From positions 31,228-95,227 of the forward strand of contig JAUJPG010000012.1 of the NCBI GenBank assembly GCA_030447245.1: DNA of 64,000 nucleotides, in the 5' to 3' direction. The position numbers were made by a program, and so were the translations under genes. The notes under the pieces were generated by a model. The model was given only the letters and a program-made list of their open reading frames with translations, did no database searches and was not told the origin of the DNA. Source of the stretch: Chloroflexota bacterium. Lineage in GTDB: Bacteria > Chloroflexota > UBA6077 > JACCZL01. The first letter of the stretch is position 1; each line of letters begins with the position of its first letter. Positions 56,653 through 64,000 of this stretch are shown here, in pieces.

Positions 56653-57363
56653 CTACGCGGGCTGGTCCCCCGCTTTGCGGGGTTGGCGCGCCCACTCGCG
56701 AACGATGCGCATCCACACTGGTCGCGTCAGCCTCGTGCCCTGTTCAACCAGGTCCGACAGGACGGCGTCGGTCACGGGCGGCAGGACTGCGCTCGCGGCA
56801 ACCGCGACATACTGGCTGCCTTCGAGCCGGAAGATGACCAGCCGCTGCCCGTCATGGCGCCAGACCTCGAAGACGCCGATCTGGGCATAGATCGGGAGCT
56901 TGTTGAGCGAGCTGTTGGTGATGTCTACCTCGATGACGAGGTCCGGTGGAGGATCGACCTTCAGGTCAATCCGCGTCTTGCCTCGGATGCGTGCCGCGTT
57001 CTGGACGTAGAAGCAACCATCGGGCTCGAAGCCGCGTTGGAGGTCCGCTCGCCTGAACGTCGTGGAGCCCACGTCGACAACATCGATGCCGAGCTCCGCT
57101 GCCAGGAGCCCGACCAGGAACCCAATGTTGCGTCCGAGCACCTCATGTTCAGTGGATGGGCTCATTGCCTCGAGCACCCCCTGGTCGAAGGCGAGCCTCG
57201 GCACACTGCGCTCCTGGTTGTCGGCCAGGATGCGCTCGTAGGTGTCCCAGCTCAAGCCCGGGAGTAGCACCCGCTGCTCCGCCGGCTCCAGCGCCTCCGC
57301 CACCGAGCGCTTCTCAGAGGCGGGTCGCTCGAGTTGCTGAGCCCGAGCGGCGCGTGCCTTCAT
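56653..57363 (-). CDS. Uma2 family (PD-(D/E)XK nuclease fold) protein
   Basis: A 236-residue Uma2 protein from ATG 57363. Typical pieces are WDTYERILADNQERSVPRLA then FDQGVLEAMSPSTEHEVLGR, GFEPDGCFYVQNA (the conserved PD of the nuclease site), PPPDLVIEVDITNSSLNKLP (E-x-V/D) and YAQIGVFEVWRHDGQRLVIF. The PD...EVD pattern fits an intact nuclease core. The role of this very abundant family is unknown. Confidence 0.9.
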   Translation of the reverse strand: MKARAARAQQLERPASEKRSVAEALEPAEQRVLLPGLSWDTYERILADNQERSVPRLAFDQGVLEAMSPSTEHEVLGRNIGFLVGLLAAELGIDVVDVGSTTFRRADLQRGFEPDGCFYVQNAARIRGKTRIDLKVDPPPDLVIEVDITNSSLNKLPIYAQIGVFEVWRHDGQRLVIFRLEGSQYVAVAASAVLPPVTDAVLSDLVEQGTRLTRPVWMRIVREWARQPRKAGDQPA

Positions 57364-57382
57364 CGTGCCGGCCCAGGCGTTG

Positions 57383-58105
57383 TCATCCCGCGCCCACCAG
57401 CAGCTCGGTGATCGTCACCAGGGTGAAACCAGCCGCGCGGAGGTCGTCGATCATCCGTGGCAGCGCGGCGGCCGTCGACGTCGTCGTGGTCGGGCTGTCG
57501 AAGTGGATGACGATGATCGCGCCGTTCGACGCGTTATTCATCACCTCGCGATAGATGCCCTCGGCCGTCGCGGTCGGCCGCCAGTCGCTCGTCGCGTACG
57601 TCCAGAAGATCGGGCGGTAGCCCAGACTGGCTGCGATCCGGTTGACTCGTCGATCGCGGTCACTGGCCGAGGCGCTCCAGAGCGGACGGGTCGTCCGGCC
57701 CGTGACGGCACTGATCGACGCGTCGGCGCGCTCCAGGTCTTCCCGGACGTCGGCATCGGAGACCCTGGTCAGCTCGAAGACGCTGTGGCCATGGCTCGCA
57801 ATCTCGTGCCCGTCGTCGGCGATCCGTCGGAGCAGCTCCGGCTGCTGGTCGGCCCACCAGCCGAGGACGAAGAACGTCGTCCGGAGCCCCTTCTCGGCGA
57901 GTGTATCAAGCATCCCCGTAGCCGGCTCGTAGCCGGCGCCAACGTTGATGACCAGCGCCAGGTTGGGTCGCGTGGGGTCGCCGCGAACCACCTCCTCCTC
58001 GGACACCGGGACGGTTGACTGCGCCCACAGCGCGGTCGGCCCGACGACGAGCGCCAGCATCCAGGCGAGCGCGACGACCACGATCTCCGAATGGCTGCGG
58101 GTCAT
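57383..58105 (-). CDS. Polysaccharide deacetylase-like protein with altered motif 1
   Basis: A 240-residue exported protein from ATG 58105. It has a signal peptide (IVVVALAWMLALVVGPTALWAQ) and a NodB-type barrel: LRTTFFVLGWWADQQPELLR, DGHEIASHGHSVFELTRVSD (motif 2), TRPLWSASASDRDRRVNRIA, and IIVIHFDSP near the end (motif 5, with the histidine). The usual motif 1, T-F-DDG, reads LVINVGAGYEPATGML, so both aspartates are replaced. Either this is a distinct subfamily with other chemistry or it is a non-catalytic glycan binder. It follows the Uma2 gene's start by 19 bp on the same strand. Confidence 0.82.
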   Translation of the reverse strand: MTRSHSEIVVVALAWMLALVVGPTALWAQSTVPVSEEEVVRGDPTRPNLALVINVGAGYEPATGMLDTLAEKGLRTTFFVLGWWADQQPELLRRIADDGHEIASHGHSVFELTRVSDADVREDLERADASISAVTGRTTRPLWSASASDRDRRVNRIAASLGYRPIFWTYATSDWRPTATAEGIYREVMNNASNGAIIVIHFDSPTTTTSTAAALPRMIDDLRAAGFTLVTITELLVGAG

Positions 58106-58292
58106 ACGGCGTCCTCCGGACAGGTCCTGGCGGGGCGATGATAGCATGGCCTCCAGGCCTGATCCTGGTGCTGGATCTGGGGGTGTGTCGGCCTCCCGAC
58201 CGGCCGTGGCGGCGGAGCGCTGGTCATCCGACCGTGCCCCTTCAGCCCGTCGTTCGGCGGCTGGTTTGAGAGGGCCCGCGCGAGTCGGGTGG

Positions 58293-58298
58293 TATACT
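58293..58298 (+). promoter_or_regulatory. -10 box of ispH, leaderless arrangement
   Basis: TATACT ends six bases before the ATG at 58305, so transcription should begin at or next to the start codon. There is no ribosome site before the ATG. Confidence 0.55.
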
Positions 58299-58304
58299 CC
58301 AGGT

Positions 58305-59240
58305 ATGCAAATCACTCTGGCGAGCCCGCGCGGCTTCTGCGCCGGCGTGTCCCGAGCGGTCGAGATCGTCGAGCGCTGCCTGGAGATCTTCGGCCGCCCG
58401 GTCTACGTCAAGCACGAGATCATCCACAATCATCAGGTCGTGGCCGACCTCCGTGGGCGTGGGGCCGTCTTCGTCGAAAGCCTGGCCGAGGTGCCAGACA
58501 GCAGCGTCCTGGTCTTCTCGGCCCACGGCGTCCCGCCGTCTGACCGCGTCGCCGCCCGGGCCCGTGGACTGCGGGTGATCGACGCCACCTGCCCGCTGGT
58601 GACCAAGGTCCACCTGGAAGCGATTCGTTACGCCAGGCAGGGCTACCACGTCCTGTACATCGGCCACCGCGGTCACCCCGAACCGATCGGCACGCTCGGC
58701 GAGATCGAGCCTCACCAGGGCACGCTGATCGAGACGGTCGGCGAGGCCGACGAGGTCGAGGTTCCCGCTCCCGAGCGCGTGGTCGTGCTGACCCAGACGA
58801 CGCTCTCGGTCCAGGAGACCCGCACGATCCTCGATCGGCTCCGGCTGCGCTTTCCGCGCCTCGAGATGCCGCCCAAAGAGGATATCTGCTACGCGACGAC
58901 CAATCGCCAACTGGCCGTCGCCGAGATTTCTGGGGAGGCCGACCTGGTCCTCGTGGTCGGCTCGCAGACCAGCTCCAACTCCAAACGCTTGGTCGAGGTC
59001 GCTCGGGCCGCCGGTCGTCGTGCCCACCTGGTCGAGAGCCCCGGGCAGCTCGACCCGACCTGGCTGGACGGCGTCCGGACGGTGGCCCTGTCGAGCGGCG
59101 CCTCCGCTCCCGAGTACCTGGTCGAGCAGACCGTGGCGCGCTTGCGCGAGCTGGGCGCGACCAACGTCCGCGAGCAGCGGGTCGTCGAAGAGGACGTCAC
59201 CTTCCCGCTGCCACGCGAGCTGACTGGGGCGCGCAGATGA
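58305..59240 (+). CDS. ispH: 4-hydroxy-3-methylbut-2-enyl diphosphate reductase
   Basis: IspH makes IPP and DMAPP from HMBPP in the last step of the MEP pathway, using a [4Fe-4S] cluster. The intact 311-residue frame starts at ATG 58305. Cluster cysteines are Cys12 (RGFCAGVSRAVE), Cys96 (DATCPLVTKVH) and Cys195 (EDICYATTNRQ). Substrate-binding pieces include HNHQVV, FSAHGVPPSD, IGHRGHPEPIGT, TQTTLS and SSNSKRLVEVA. Length is standard. A TATACT box lies right before the start, so the mRNA is probably leaderless. Its stop overlaps the start of a 19-codon micro-ORF leading into the DUF309 gene. Confidence 0.96.
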   Translation: MQITLASPRGFCAGVSRAVEIVERCLEIFGRPVYVKHEIIHNHQVVADLRGRGAVFVESLAEVPDSSVLVFSAHGVPPSDRVAARARGLRVIDATCPLVTKVHLEAIRYARQGYHVLYIGHRGHPEPIGTLGEIEPHQGTLIETVGEADEVEVPAPERVVVLTQTTLSVQETRTILDRLRLRFPRLEMPPKEDICYATTNRQLAVAEISGEADLVLVVGSQTSSNSKRLVEVARAAGRRAHLVESPGQLDPTWLDGVRTVALSSGASAPEYLVEQTVARLRELGATNVREQRVVEEDVTFPLPRELTGARR

Positions 59241-59298
59241 GCAGGCAGCGGCGTCTATCCCAGCTGGCACGCGAGCTGACCGGGGCGCGCAGATGAGC
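59212..59298 (+). repeat. 31-bp direct repeat spanning the ispH end and the DUF309 start
   Basis: CACGCGAGCTGAC(T/C)GGGG... occurs at 59212-59242 and 59268-59298 with one mismatch (56-bp period). Each copy carries the sequence RELTGARR-stop with an overlapping ATG. The first copy ends ispH and opens a 19-codon micro-ORF (59237-59296); the second ends that micro-ORF and opens the DUF309 gene. Confidence 0.9.
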
Positions 59299-59790
59299 GA
59301 GCGGGCTCTTCGGAGCGAGGCGGTTGACACGGCCGAGGCGAGCGGGCGGCACGAGGATCGCGGCGAGTTCGTCGGGGCGAAGAAACGGCGCCAGGGCCCG
59401 TACAATGCCGCGGATTGCGGGGAGGCCCCGCCGGCCGACCTGCTCAAAGGTCTCCACGAGTTCAACGACGGCGAGTTCTTCGAGCAACATGAAACGCTTG
59501 AGCTGCTCTGGCGCGCCACCGAGGGCGACATCCGCTACCTGTACCAGGGAATCTTGTTGGTCGGCGTCGGCTTCTACCACCTCGGCAACGGCAACTATCA
59601 TGGGGCTCAGGCAAAGCTGCGGGCTGGCGTCGAGATGCTGGGCTGGTTCGCGCCGACCTGTCAGGGGGTCGACGTGAGTGACCTCATCGCGCACGCCGAG
59701 CGCTGCCTGGAGCAGGTCCGGGAGCTTGGCCCCGAGCGGCTCGACCAGTTCGATCGGACGCTGATCCCGCGCATCCGCCTGCTCGCCTAG
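59293..59790 (+). CDS. DUF309 family protein
   Basis: A 165-residue protein from ATG 59293, overlapping the micro-ORF stop (ATGA). The DUF309 signature is LHEFNDGEFFEQHETLELLW, followed by RYLYQGILLVGVGFYHLGNG and NYHGAQAKLRAGVEMLGWFA. A ~45-residue polar N-terminal extension precedes it. DUF309 proteins are helical with a conserved acid/His pair; no activity is established. It is coupled to ispH upstream and to the MOSC gene downstream (TAGTG). Confidence 0.9.
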   Translation: MSERALRSEAVDTAEASGRHEDRGEFVGAKKRRQGPYNAADCGEAPPADLLKGLHEFNDGEFFEQHETLELLWRATEGDIRYLYQGILLVGVGFYHLGNGNYHGAQAKLRAGVEMLGWFAPTCQGVDVSDLIAHAERCLEQVRELGPERLDQFDRTLIPRIRLLA

Positions 59791-60242
59791 TGCCTCAGCC
59801 GGGCGCGGGCCGTCTGCTGTCGATCGCGGTTGGCGACCAGCCGGGACTGTGGAAACGGCCCGTCTCCTCGGGTCGGTTGATCGCCGACCACGGGCTGCAG
59901 GGTGATCGTCACGCCGGCGCGGGCTCGCGCCAGATCAGCCTGCTGGATGCGAGTGTCGCGGCGGCGATGCGATCGGCCGGCATTCCGGTGCGGCCGGGCG
60001 CTCTGGGTGAGAATTTCGTGATCGAGGGCATCCCCCTGCAGGAGCTTCGGCCGGGGGCGCGCCTCCGGATCGGCTCGGCGGTCCTGGAGATTACGCACGT
60101 GCGGCCGGCGTGCAACAGCGTACGCCAGCTCGATCCGCGAGCCCTCAAGGCGCTGGTCGGTCATTCCGGCCAGATGGCCCGCGTCGTGACCTCGGGCGAG
60201 ATTTTCCCGGGCGACGACGCGGAAGTGCTCGACCTGGCCTGA
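59790..60242 (+). CDS. MOSC-domain protein
   Basis: A 150-residue MOSC (molybdenum cofactor sulfurase C-terminal) domain. GTG 59790 overlaps the DUF309 stop (TAGTG). Conserved pieces are LIADHGLQGDRHAGAGSRQI (GDrH), GALGENFVIEGIPLQELRPG, VLEITHVRPACNSVRQLDP with the conserved cysteine, and VVTSGEIFPGDDAEVL. Family members bind or transfer sulfur or Moco. Reaction partner unknown. Confidence 0.92.
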   Translation: MPQPGAGRLLSIAVGDQPGLWKRPVSSGRLIADHGLQGDRHAGAGSRQISLLDASVAAAMRSAGIPVRPGALGENFVIEGIPLQELRPGARLRIGSAVLEITHVRPACNSVRQLDPRALKALVGHSGQMARVVTSGEIFPGDDAEVLDLA

Positions 60243-60265
60243 GGCTACGCTCGCGGCGAGCAGGC

Positions 60266-61015
60266 TCAGGCGGCCAAACCGGTCCCGAAGAGCGCGGTCA
60301 GCCCGGCAGAGATCAGGGCCAGACGATCGGTAAAGATCAGCACGCCCATCCCGACGATCAGCAGCCCGCTCGCGATCTCCACGGCCTGCATCCGCGCCTT
60401 GACCCGCTGGAGCAGTCGCAGCGCCGGCCCGAGCGCCAGGCCGGCCAGGACGAATGGCACTCCCAGCCCCAGGCCGTAGACGAACAACAGCAGCATCCCG
60501 CGGGCCACGGTGTGCTCCTGGCCGGCCAGCGCTAGCAAGGCGGCCAGAAACGGGCCGACGCACGGAGTCCAGCCGATCGCGAACGCGGCCCCCATCAGCA
60601 GAGCGCCCGGATAGCCGCCTCGGGCGTGCCCAAAGTCAGCCCGCGATGCTCGGAACAGCAGAGGAATCCTGATCAGGCCGAGCGTGTGCAGGCCGAACGC
60701 GATCACGATCAGCCCGGCGATCCGCAGCAAGAACGTCTGGTGCTGGAGCACTAGCTGTCCGAGCAGCGAGGCCGACGCACCGAGCAGGGTGAACACGGCC
60801 GAGAGACCGAGGACAAACGCGACCGAACGGCCGAGGACGCGGGCGCGCGTGGCCGCGCCGGTCGGCGCGGCGATCTCCTGGGTCGACAGCCCGGTCATGT
60901 AGCCAAGATAGGCCGGCAGCAGCGGCAGCACGCACGGCGACACGAACGACAGCGCCCCGGCCCCCCAGGCCAGCAGCAACGTCAATGGGTCCAGCGTCAG
61001 CGCCTCGTAGCTCAT
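60266..61015 (-). CDS. Cytochrome c biogenesis protein CcdA-like thiol transporter
   Basis: A 249-residue membrane protein from ATG 61015 with six helices. It carries reducing equivalents from cytoplasmic thioredoxin to extracytoplasmic thiols. Two redox cysteines are in place, Cys28 (FVSPCVLPLLPAYLGY) and Cys152 (AIGWTPCVGPFLAALLA), in the two pseudo-repeats. The length is that of CcdA rather than full DsbD. It is convergent with the MOSC gene. Confidence 0.93.
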   Translation of the reverse strand: MSYEALTLDPLTLLLAWGAGALSFVSPCVLPLLPAYLGYMTGLSTQEIAAPTGAATRARVLGRSVAFVLGLSAVFTLLGASASLLGQLVLQHQTFLLRIAGLIVIAFGLHTLGLIRIPLLFRASRADFGHARGGYPGALLMGAAFAIGWTPCVGPFLAALLALAGQEHTVARGMLLLFVYGLGLGVPFVLAGLALGPALRLLQRVKARMQAVEIASGLLIVGMGVLIFTDRLALISAGLTALFGTGLAA

Positions 61016-61131
61016 CTGGTCTTGTGCCTGCGCTTACCGATGGGGCGGCCGCGCGCTGGCCCTTTCGACGATCCCGAGCCCCACATCCATCTCGTGCCGC
61101 GCGCCACACGGGTGAGGTCTCCGCCGCGCGG

Positions 61132-62181
61132 CTAGCGGAGAGTGAATATCTCGACCAGGCCGCTCGCCGAGCCGCCCGGCGTCCGCCCGCCGGCGACGAC
61201 GTAGAGCACGCCGTCAAGCTGGAGCACTCCCAGGCCGTGGCGCGGCGTCGGCAGCGGGGCCAGCGTGGCCCAGCTATCGGTCGCCGGGTCGTACGCCTCG
61301 TGCTCGGCAAAGGTCCCATTGTTGTCCTCGCCGCCCAGAACGTGGATCCGACCGTCCAGCACGGCCGCCCCGATCCCGCTTCGCGCCGTTGGGATCGGCG
61401 CGCTGGTGGTCCAGCTGTCGGTCGTGGGGTCGTACACCTCGTGGATGTCCAGGTTGCGGCCGAAGTTGCCGCTGACCCGACCGGCAATGACGTGGACCCG
61501 CCCGTCTAGCTCGGCCCCGGCGAGGTGGTCACGGCCGGTCGGCATCGGCGCGCGGGCCCCCCACTCCCCGGTTGCCGGGTCGTACACCTCGTTCTCCTGG
61601 CGGTTGCCCCGACCGGCCTGGCCGCCGACGGCGTAGATCTGGCCGTTGGCCGTAACACAGACCAACGCTCCCCGGGCGGTCGGCAGTTGCGGCAGCGCGC
61701 GCCAGCTATCCAGGGTCGGGTCGTACTCGTAGGCGTCGGCGATCGCCGCGCCGGTCGCGGCGTCATAGCCGCCGATGACGTACAGCTTGCCGCCGGCAGC
61801 GGCTGCACCAGGGTGGTGGACGCCGCGCGGCAGCGGGGCGCGGACCTCCCATCGGTCGGTCGAAGGATCGTACGCCTCGACGACGTCGCTGCCACTGCCG
61901 AAGCCGCCGACGACGTACAGCCGACCGTCGACCACCGCCGCCCCAACCTCCCCGCGTTCGGTCGACATCGAGCTTCGCATCGACCAGGCGCCTTGCTGGC
62001 GCGACGTCGCGGAGATCGGTGCCGAGGAGGGGGGGCCAGCCGGGTCGGCTCCGCGCGTCGGACCGGCCGCGCCAGCCTGCCCGGAGCAGGCCAGCAGGAC
62101 CGGCACGACCGCGAGAAGCACAGCGATCCGTGCGCCGCACGGTTCGAGTCGATAGGTCGGGATCGCTGCCCACCGCGGCAT
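61132..62181 (-). CDS. Kelch-repeat lipoprotein
   Basis: A 349-residue protein. The lipoprotein signal (IAVLLAVVPVLLACSG) puts the lipidated Cys at 32. After a short linker, about six Kelch blades follow, each like VVDGRLYVVGGFGSGSDVVE then AYDPSTDRWEVRAPLPRGVH. GG doublets and spaced Tyr/Trp occur in every repeat, e.g. LDGRIHVLGGEDNNGTFAEH. It should form a complete outer-surface beta-propeller. Ligand or enzyme activity unknown. It begins 6 bp after the glgC stop, on the same strand. Confidence 0.92.
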   Translation of the reverse strand: MPRWAAIPTYRLEPCGARIAVLLAVVPVLLACSGQAGAAGPTRGADPAGPPSSAPISATSRQQGAWSMRSSMSTERGEVGAAVVDGRLYVVGGFGSGSDVVEAYDPSTDRWEVRAPLPRGVHHPGAAAAGGKLYVIGGYDAATGAAIADAYEYDPTLDSWRALPQLPTARGALVCVTANGQIYAVGGQAGRGNRQENEVYDPATGEWGARAPMPTGRDHLAGAELDGRVHVIAGRVSGNFGRNLDIHEVYDPTTDSWTTSAPIPTARSGIGAAVLDGRIHVLGGEDNNGTFAEHEAYDPATDSWATLAPLPTPRHGLGVLQLDGVLYVVAGGRTPGGSASGLVEIFTLR

Positions 62182-62186
62182 TGGCG

Positions 62187-63500
62187 CTAGGCCGTGCGGG
62201 CGCGGAGGCGGGCGGCCTCGCGGCGGCTCGGGGCGAGGACCGTCTCACCGCTTGGCAACGCCGAGTCAACGTGGAGGACATGCTCGAAGTCGGCTTCGAC
62301 CACGTCCGCGTCGATCCGGACGTTGCGCCCGAGCTTCAGTCCAGGCGGCACCCGCACCCGCTTGCCCACGACGGAGATGCCGGTTGACAGGTTCCCGGGC
62401 TCGAGCCGGTTCGGCGTCCGGTCGGTGCCCCGGCCGACGACCGCGCCGGCCCCGACGACGACTTCCTTGTCCATGATGGCCTGGTCGACGACGGCGTCGC
62501 GCCCGACAATCGCGTCGGTCATCAGGATCGAGTTTCGGACGACGGCCCCCTCGGCAACGAAGACGCCGGGCGACAGCACCGAGCATTCAACCGTCCCGTA
62601 GATGTTGCAGCCGTGCGAGATCAGGCTGTTCGCCACCCGCGCCTGTCCCGCAACCTTGGCCGGCGGCCGCTCCTCGCTGCGGGTGTGGATCACCCAGTCG
62701 GTGTCCCACAAATCTACGTCGGACGGGTCGCCAAGCAACCCCATGTTTGCCTCCCAGTAGGAGGCGATCGTCCCGACGTCGCGCCAGTAGTCCTCGAAGC
62801 GGTAGGCGAACACGCGGTCGGTCTCCACCATCCGCGGAATGACGTCCTTGCCGAAGTCGTGCGCCGACGTCCGCAGCCGCGAGTCCTCGGTCAAGCGTCG
62901 GGTCAGGATCTCCGGGTTGAAGACGTAGATCCCCATCGAGATCAACGTGCTCCGCGGTCGCGCGGGCTTCTCCTCGAACTCGACGATCTGGCCCGCGTCG
63001 TCGACGATCATCGTCCCGAAGCGGTGGGCTTCCTCGAGCGGCACCTCCATCACTCCGACGGTCACGTCCGCGTGCTGCTCGCGGTGATAGCTGAGCATTG
63101 GGCCGTAGTCCATCTTGTAAATGTGGTCGCCGGAGAGGATCAGCGCCAGGTCCATCTTCCAGTCGGCCAGGAACGGGAGGTTCTGGAACACGGCATCCGC
63201 GGTGCCTCGATACCAATCCGACTCGCGCCGGCCAAGGTACGGCTGGAGCAGCCGAATGCCGCCCCGGGCGCGGTCCAGGTCCCACGGCTTGCCAACGCCA
63301 ATGTGGTCGTGGAGCGAGTGGGGACGGTACTGCGTCAGGACGGCGACGTTGTAGATGTCCGAGTTGACGCAGTTCGACAGGGCGAAGTCGATGATCCGGT
63401 ACTTACCAGCGAACGGCACCGCCGGCTTGGCGCGCTTGACCGACAGGACGGACAGCCGCTCGCCCTGCCCGCCCGCGAGGATGACCGCTACGATGCTCAC
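62187..63500 (-). CDS. glgC: Glucose-1-phosphate adenylyltransferase
   Basis: GlgC makes ADP-glucose for glycogen. The 437-residue frame starts at GTG 63500. Nucleotide motif ILAGGQGERLSVLSVKRAKP, then FAGKYRIIDFALSNCVNSDI, YRGTADAVFQN and LSGDHIYKMDY are diagnostic. The C-terminal left-handed beta-helix shows hexapeptide repeats (VLSPGVFVAEGAVVRNSILM, VGRDAVVDQAIMDKEVVVGA). The usual Arg/Lys allosteric residues near the N-terminus are only partly matched, so regulation may differ. It is followed by the Kelch gene. Confidence 0.93.
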   Translation of the reverse strand: MSIVAVILAGGQGERLSVLSVKRAKPAVPFAGKYRIIDFALSNCVNSDIYNVAVLTQYRPHSLHDHIGVGKPWDLDRARGGIRLLQPYLGRRESDWYRGTADAVFQNLPFLADWKMDLALILSGDHIYKMDYGPMLSYHREQHADVTVGVMEVPLEEAHRFGTMIVDDAGQIVEFEEKPARPRSTLISMGIYVFNPEILTRRLTEDSRLRTSAHDFGKDVIPRMVETDRVFAYRFEDYWRDVGTIASYWEANMGLLGDPSDVDLWDTDWVIHTRSEERPPAKVAGQARVANSLISHGCNIYGTVECSVLSPGVFVAEGAVVRNSILMTDAIVGRDAVVDQAIMDKEVVVGAGAVVGRGTDRTPNRLEPGNLSTGISVVGKRVRVPPGLKLGRNVRIDADVVEADFEHVLHVDSALPSGETVLAPSRREAARLRARTA

Positions 63501-63773
63501 GCCAGCAACTCCTGCGCACCACCCTCAGGTCGAGGGGCGAGGACGTGGGCCTGCCCGTCCGCTCCAAGGGACGTCGGCTCCTTCCTGGACCCGAAGCCCC
63601 ACGCCGACGTGCGTCTTCGGCAGGCGGTGTCGATCCCGCTGGCCGGCATTATGGCAGGTGGCTCCACGTGAGTCCACAGTCTTTCACACCTGCTTCCAGA
63701 CTCGTGACTCACGACCTGAGGTGCTCGTGGGCAAAGGCGCTCCAGTCATCCCGCTTCTGACCGATAGGGTGCC
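63501..63773. other. Intergenic region
   Basis: About 270 bp between the glgC start and the end of the alpha/beta hydrolase fragment. Nothing recognised; glgC's promoter should be here. Confidence 0.35.
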
Positions 63774-64000
63774 TCAGACCACCAGCAGCAGGATTCGGTA
63801 GAACTGCCGATACAGCTTCGCCAGCTCCACCACCAGCCTCGGCGAGCTTGGCGGCTGGTCCGGCATGACGTGATCGAACAGCTCGAACTCGGTATACAGG
63901 CCGACGTCCTCCGCCGGCGCCCGCGCCACCAGCCGCCGCGACTCGGTGTACGGGATGAACCTGTCCGCGAGGTCGTGCATGACGAACAGCTCGGCGTGAA
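63774..64000 (-). CDS. C-terminal part of an alpha/beta hydrolase, cut by window edge
   Basis: The last ~75 codons of a minus-strand gene entering from beyond the window. VMHDLADRFIPYTESRRLVA fits the acid strand of alpha/beta hydrolases (HD..D.fIP...S..L). LYTEFELFDHVMPDQPPSSP contains the histidine expected after it, and RLVVELAKLYRQFYRILLLV closes the protein at TCA/TGA 63774. The nucleophile lies outside the window. Confidence 0.6.
   Translation of the reverse strand, partial: HAELFVMHDLADRFIPYTESRRLVARAPAEDVGLYTEFELFDHVMPDQPPSSPRLVVELAKLYRQFYRILLLVV

Overview
The window is about 64 kb of GC-rich bacterial chromosome. The coding style points to a member of the Chloroflexota, probably close to the Thermomicrobia: very high GC, frequent GTG and TTG starts, an rplK-rplA-rplJ-rplL block, oligopeptide and TRAP transporters, a MoxR/VWA locus and MEP-pathway ispH. 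The lineage is inferred from gene content only. No rRNA or CRISPR array was seen. One tRNA, tRNA-Val(CAC), is present.

From 1 to about 15.6 kb nearly every gene is recognisable but interrupted by small frameshifts. This includes the essential genes rplJ, rplK, nusG and secE, so base-level consensus error is more likely than real decay. The genes there are a serine beta-lactamase-like hydrolase, a phage terminase large subunit, a DUF433 antitoxin, OsmC, a nitroreductase, a DUF6282 metal-dependent hydrolase, YjbQ, a GH76-like glycosidase, a PGRP-type amidase and a cytidylate-kinase-like protein. After them come the ribosomal-protein/nusG/secE block and a duplicated, scrambled dctP. From 16 to 27 kb there are TRAP transporter subunits dctQM, a zinc alcohol dehydrogenase (frameshifted), an LPRTG-anchored surface protein, an IS630 remnant, tRNA-Val, a CBS-domain protein, a family-5 peptide ABC transporter (binding protein and two permeases) and a VapBC-like pair.

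From 38.85 down to 27.4 kb, on the minus strand, lies a coherent ~11.4 kb envelope locus. In transcription order it encodes a large exported membrane protein, an ABC ATPase, an ABC-2 permease, a Gln/Gly-repeat membrane protein, a MoxR AAA+ ATPase, a VWA protein lacking its N-terminus and a double-VWA protein. The first four genes overlap or nearly abut. The MoxR C-terminus is joined directly to the middle of the next VWA gene, so a DUF58-type gene usually found there is missing, either through deletion or misassembly.

From 39 to 64 kb there are clpP, an inositol-monophosphatase/ADP-ribosylglycohydrolase fusion, a ParB-like protein, an epimerase and a hydantoinase A/B pair. Near the hydantoinase genes are a truncated cyclase, an Nramp-like transporter without the usual metal motifs and an intact cyclase. 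A patch of transposase debris follows, then an epoxide-hydrolase-like enzyme, a threonine dehydratase-like enzyme, a Uma2 protein, a variant polysaccharide deacetylase, ispH (apparently leaderless), DUF309 and MOSC proteins, CcdA, a Kelch lipoprotein, glgC and the end of an alpha/beta hydrolase.

The observations most worth checking are the IMPase-ARH fusion, the MoxR/VWA/ABC locus with its deletion junction, the Nramp-like protein without DPGN/MPH motifs, the micro-ORF duplication between ispH and DUF309, and the LPRTG surface protein.
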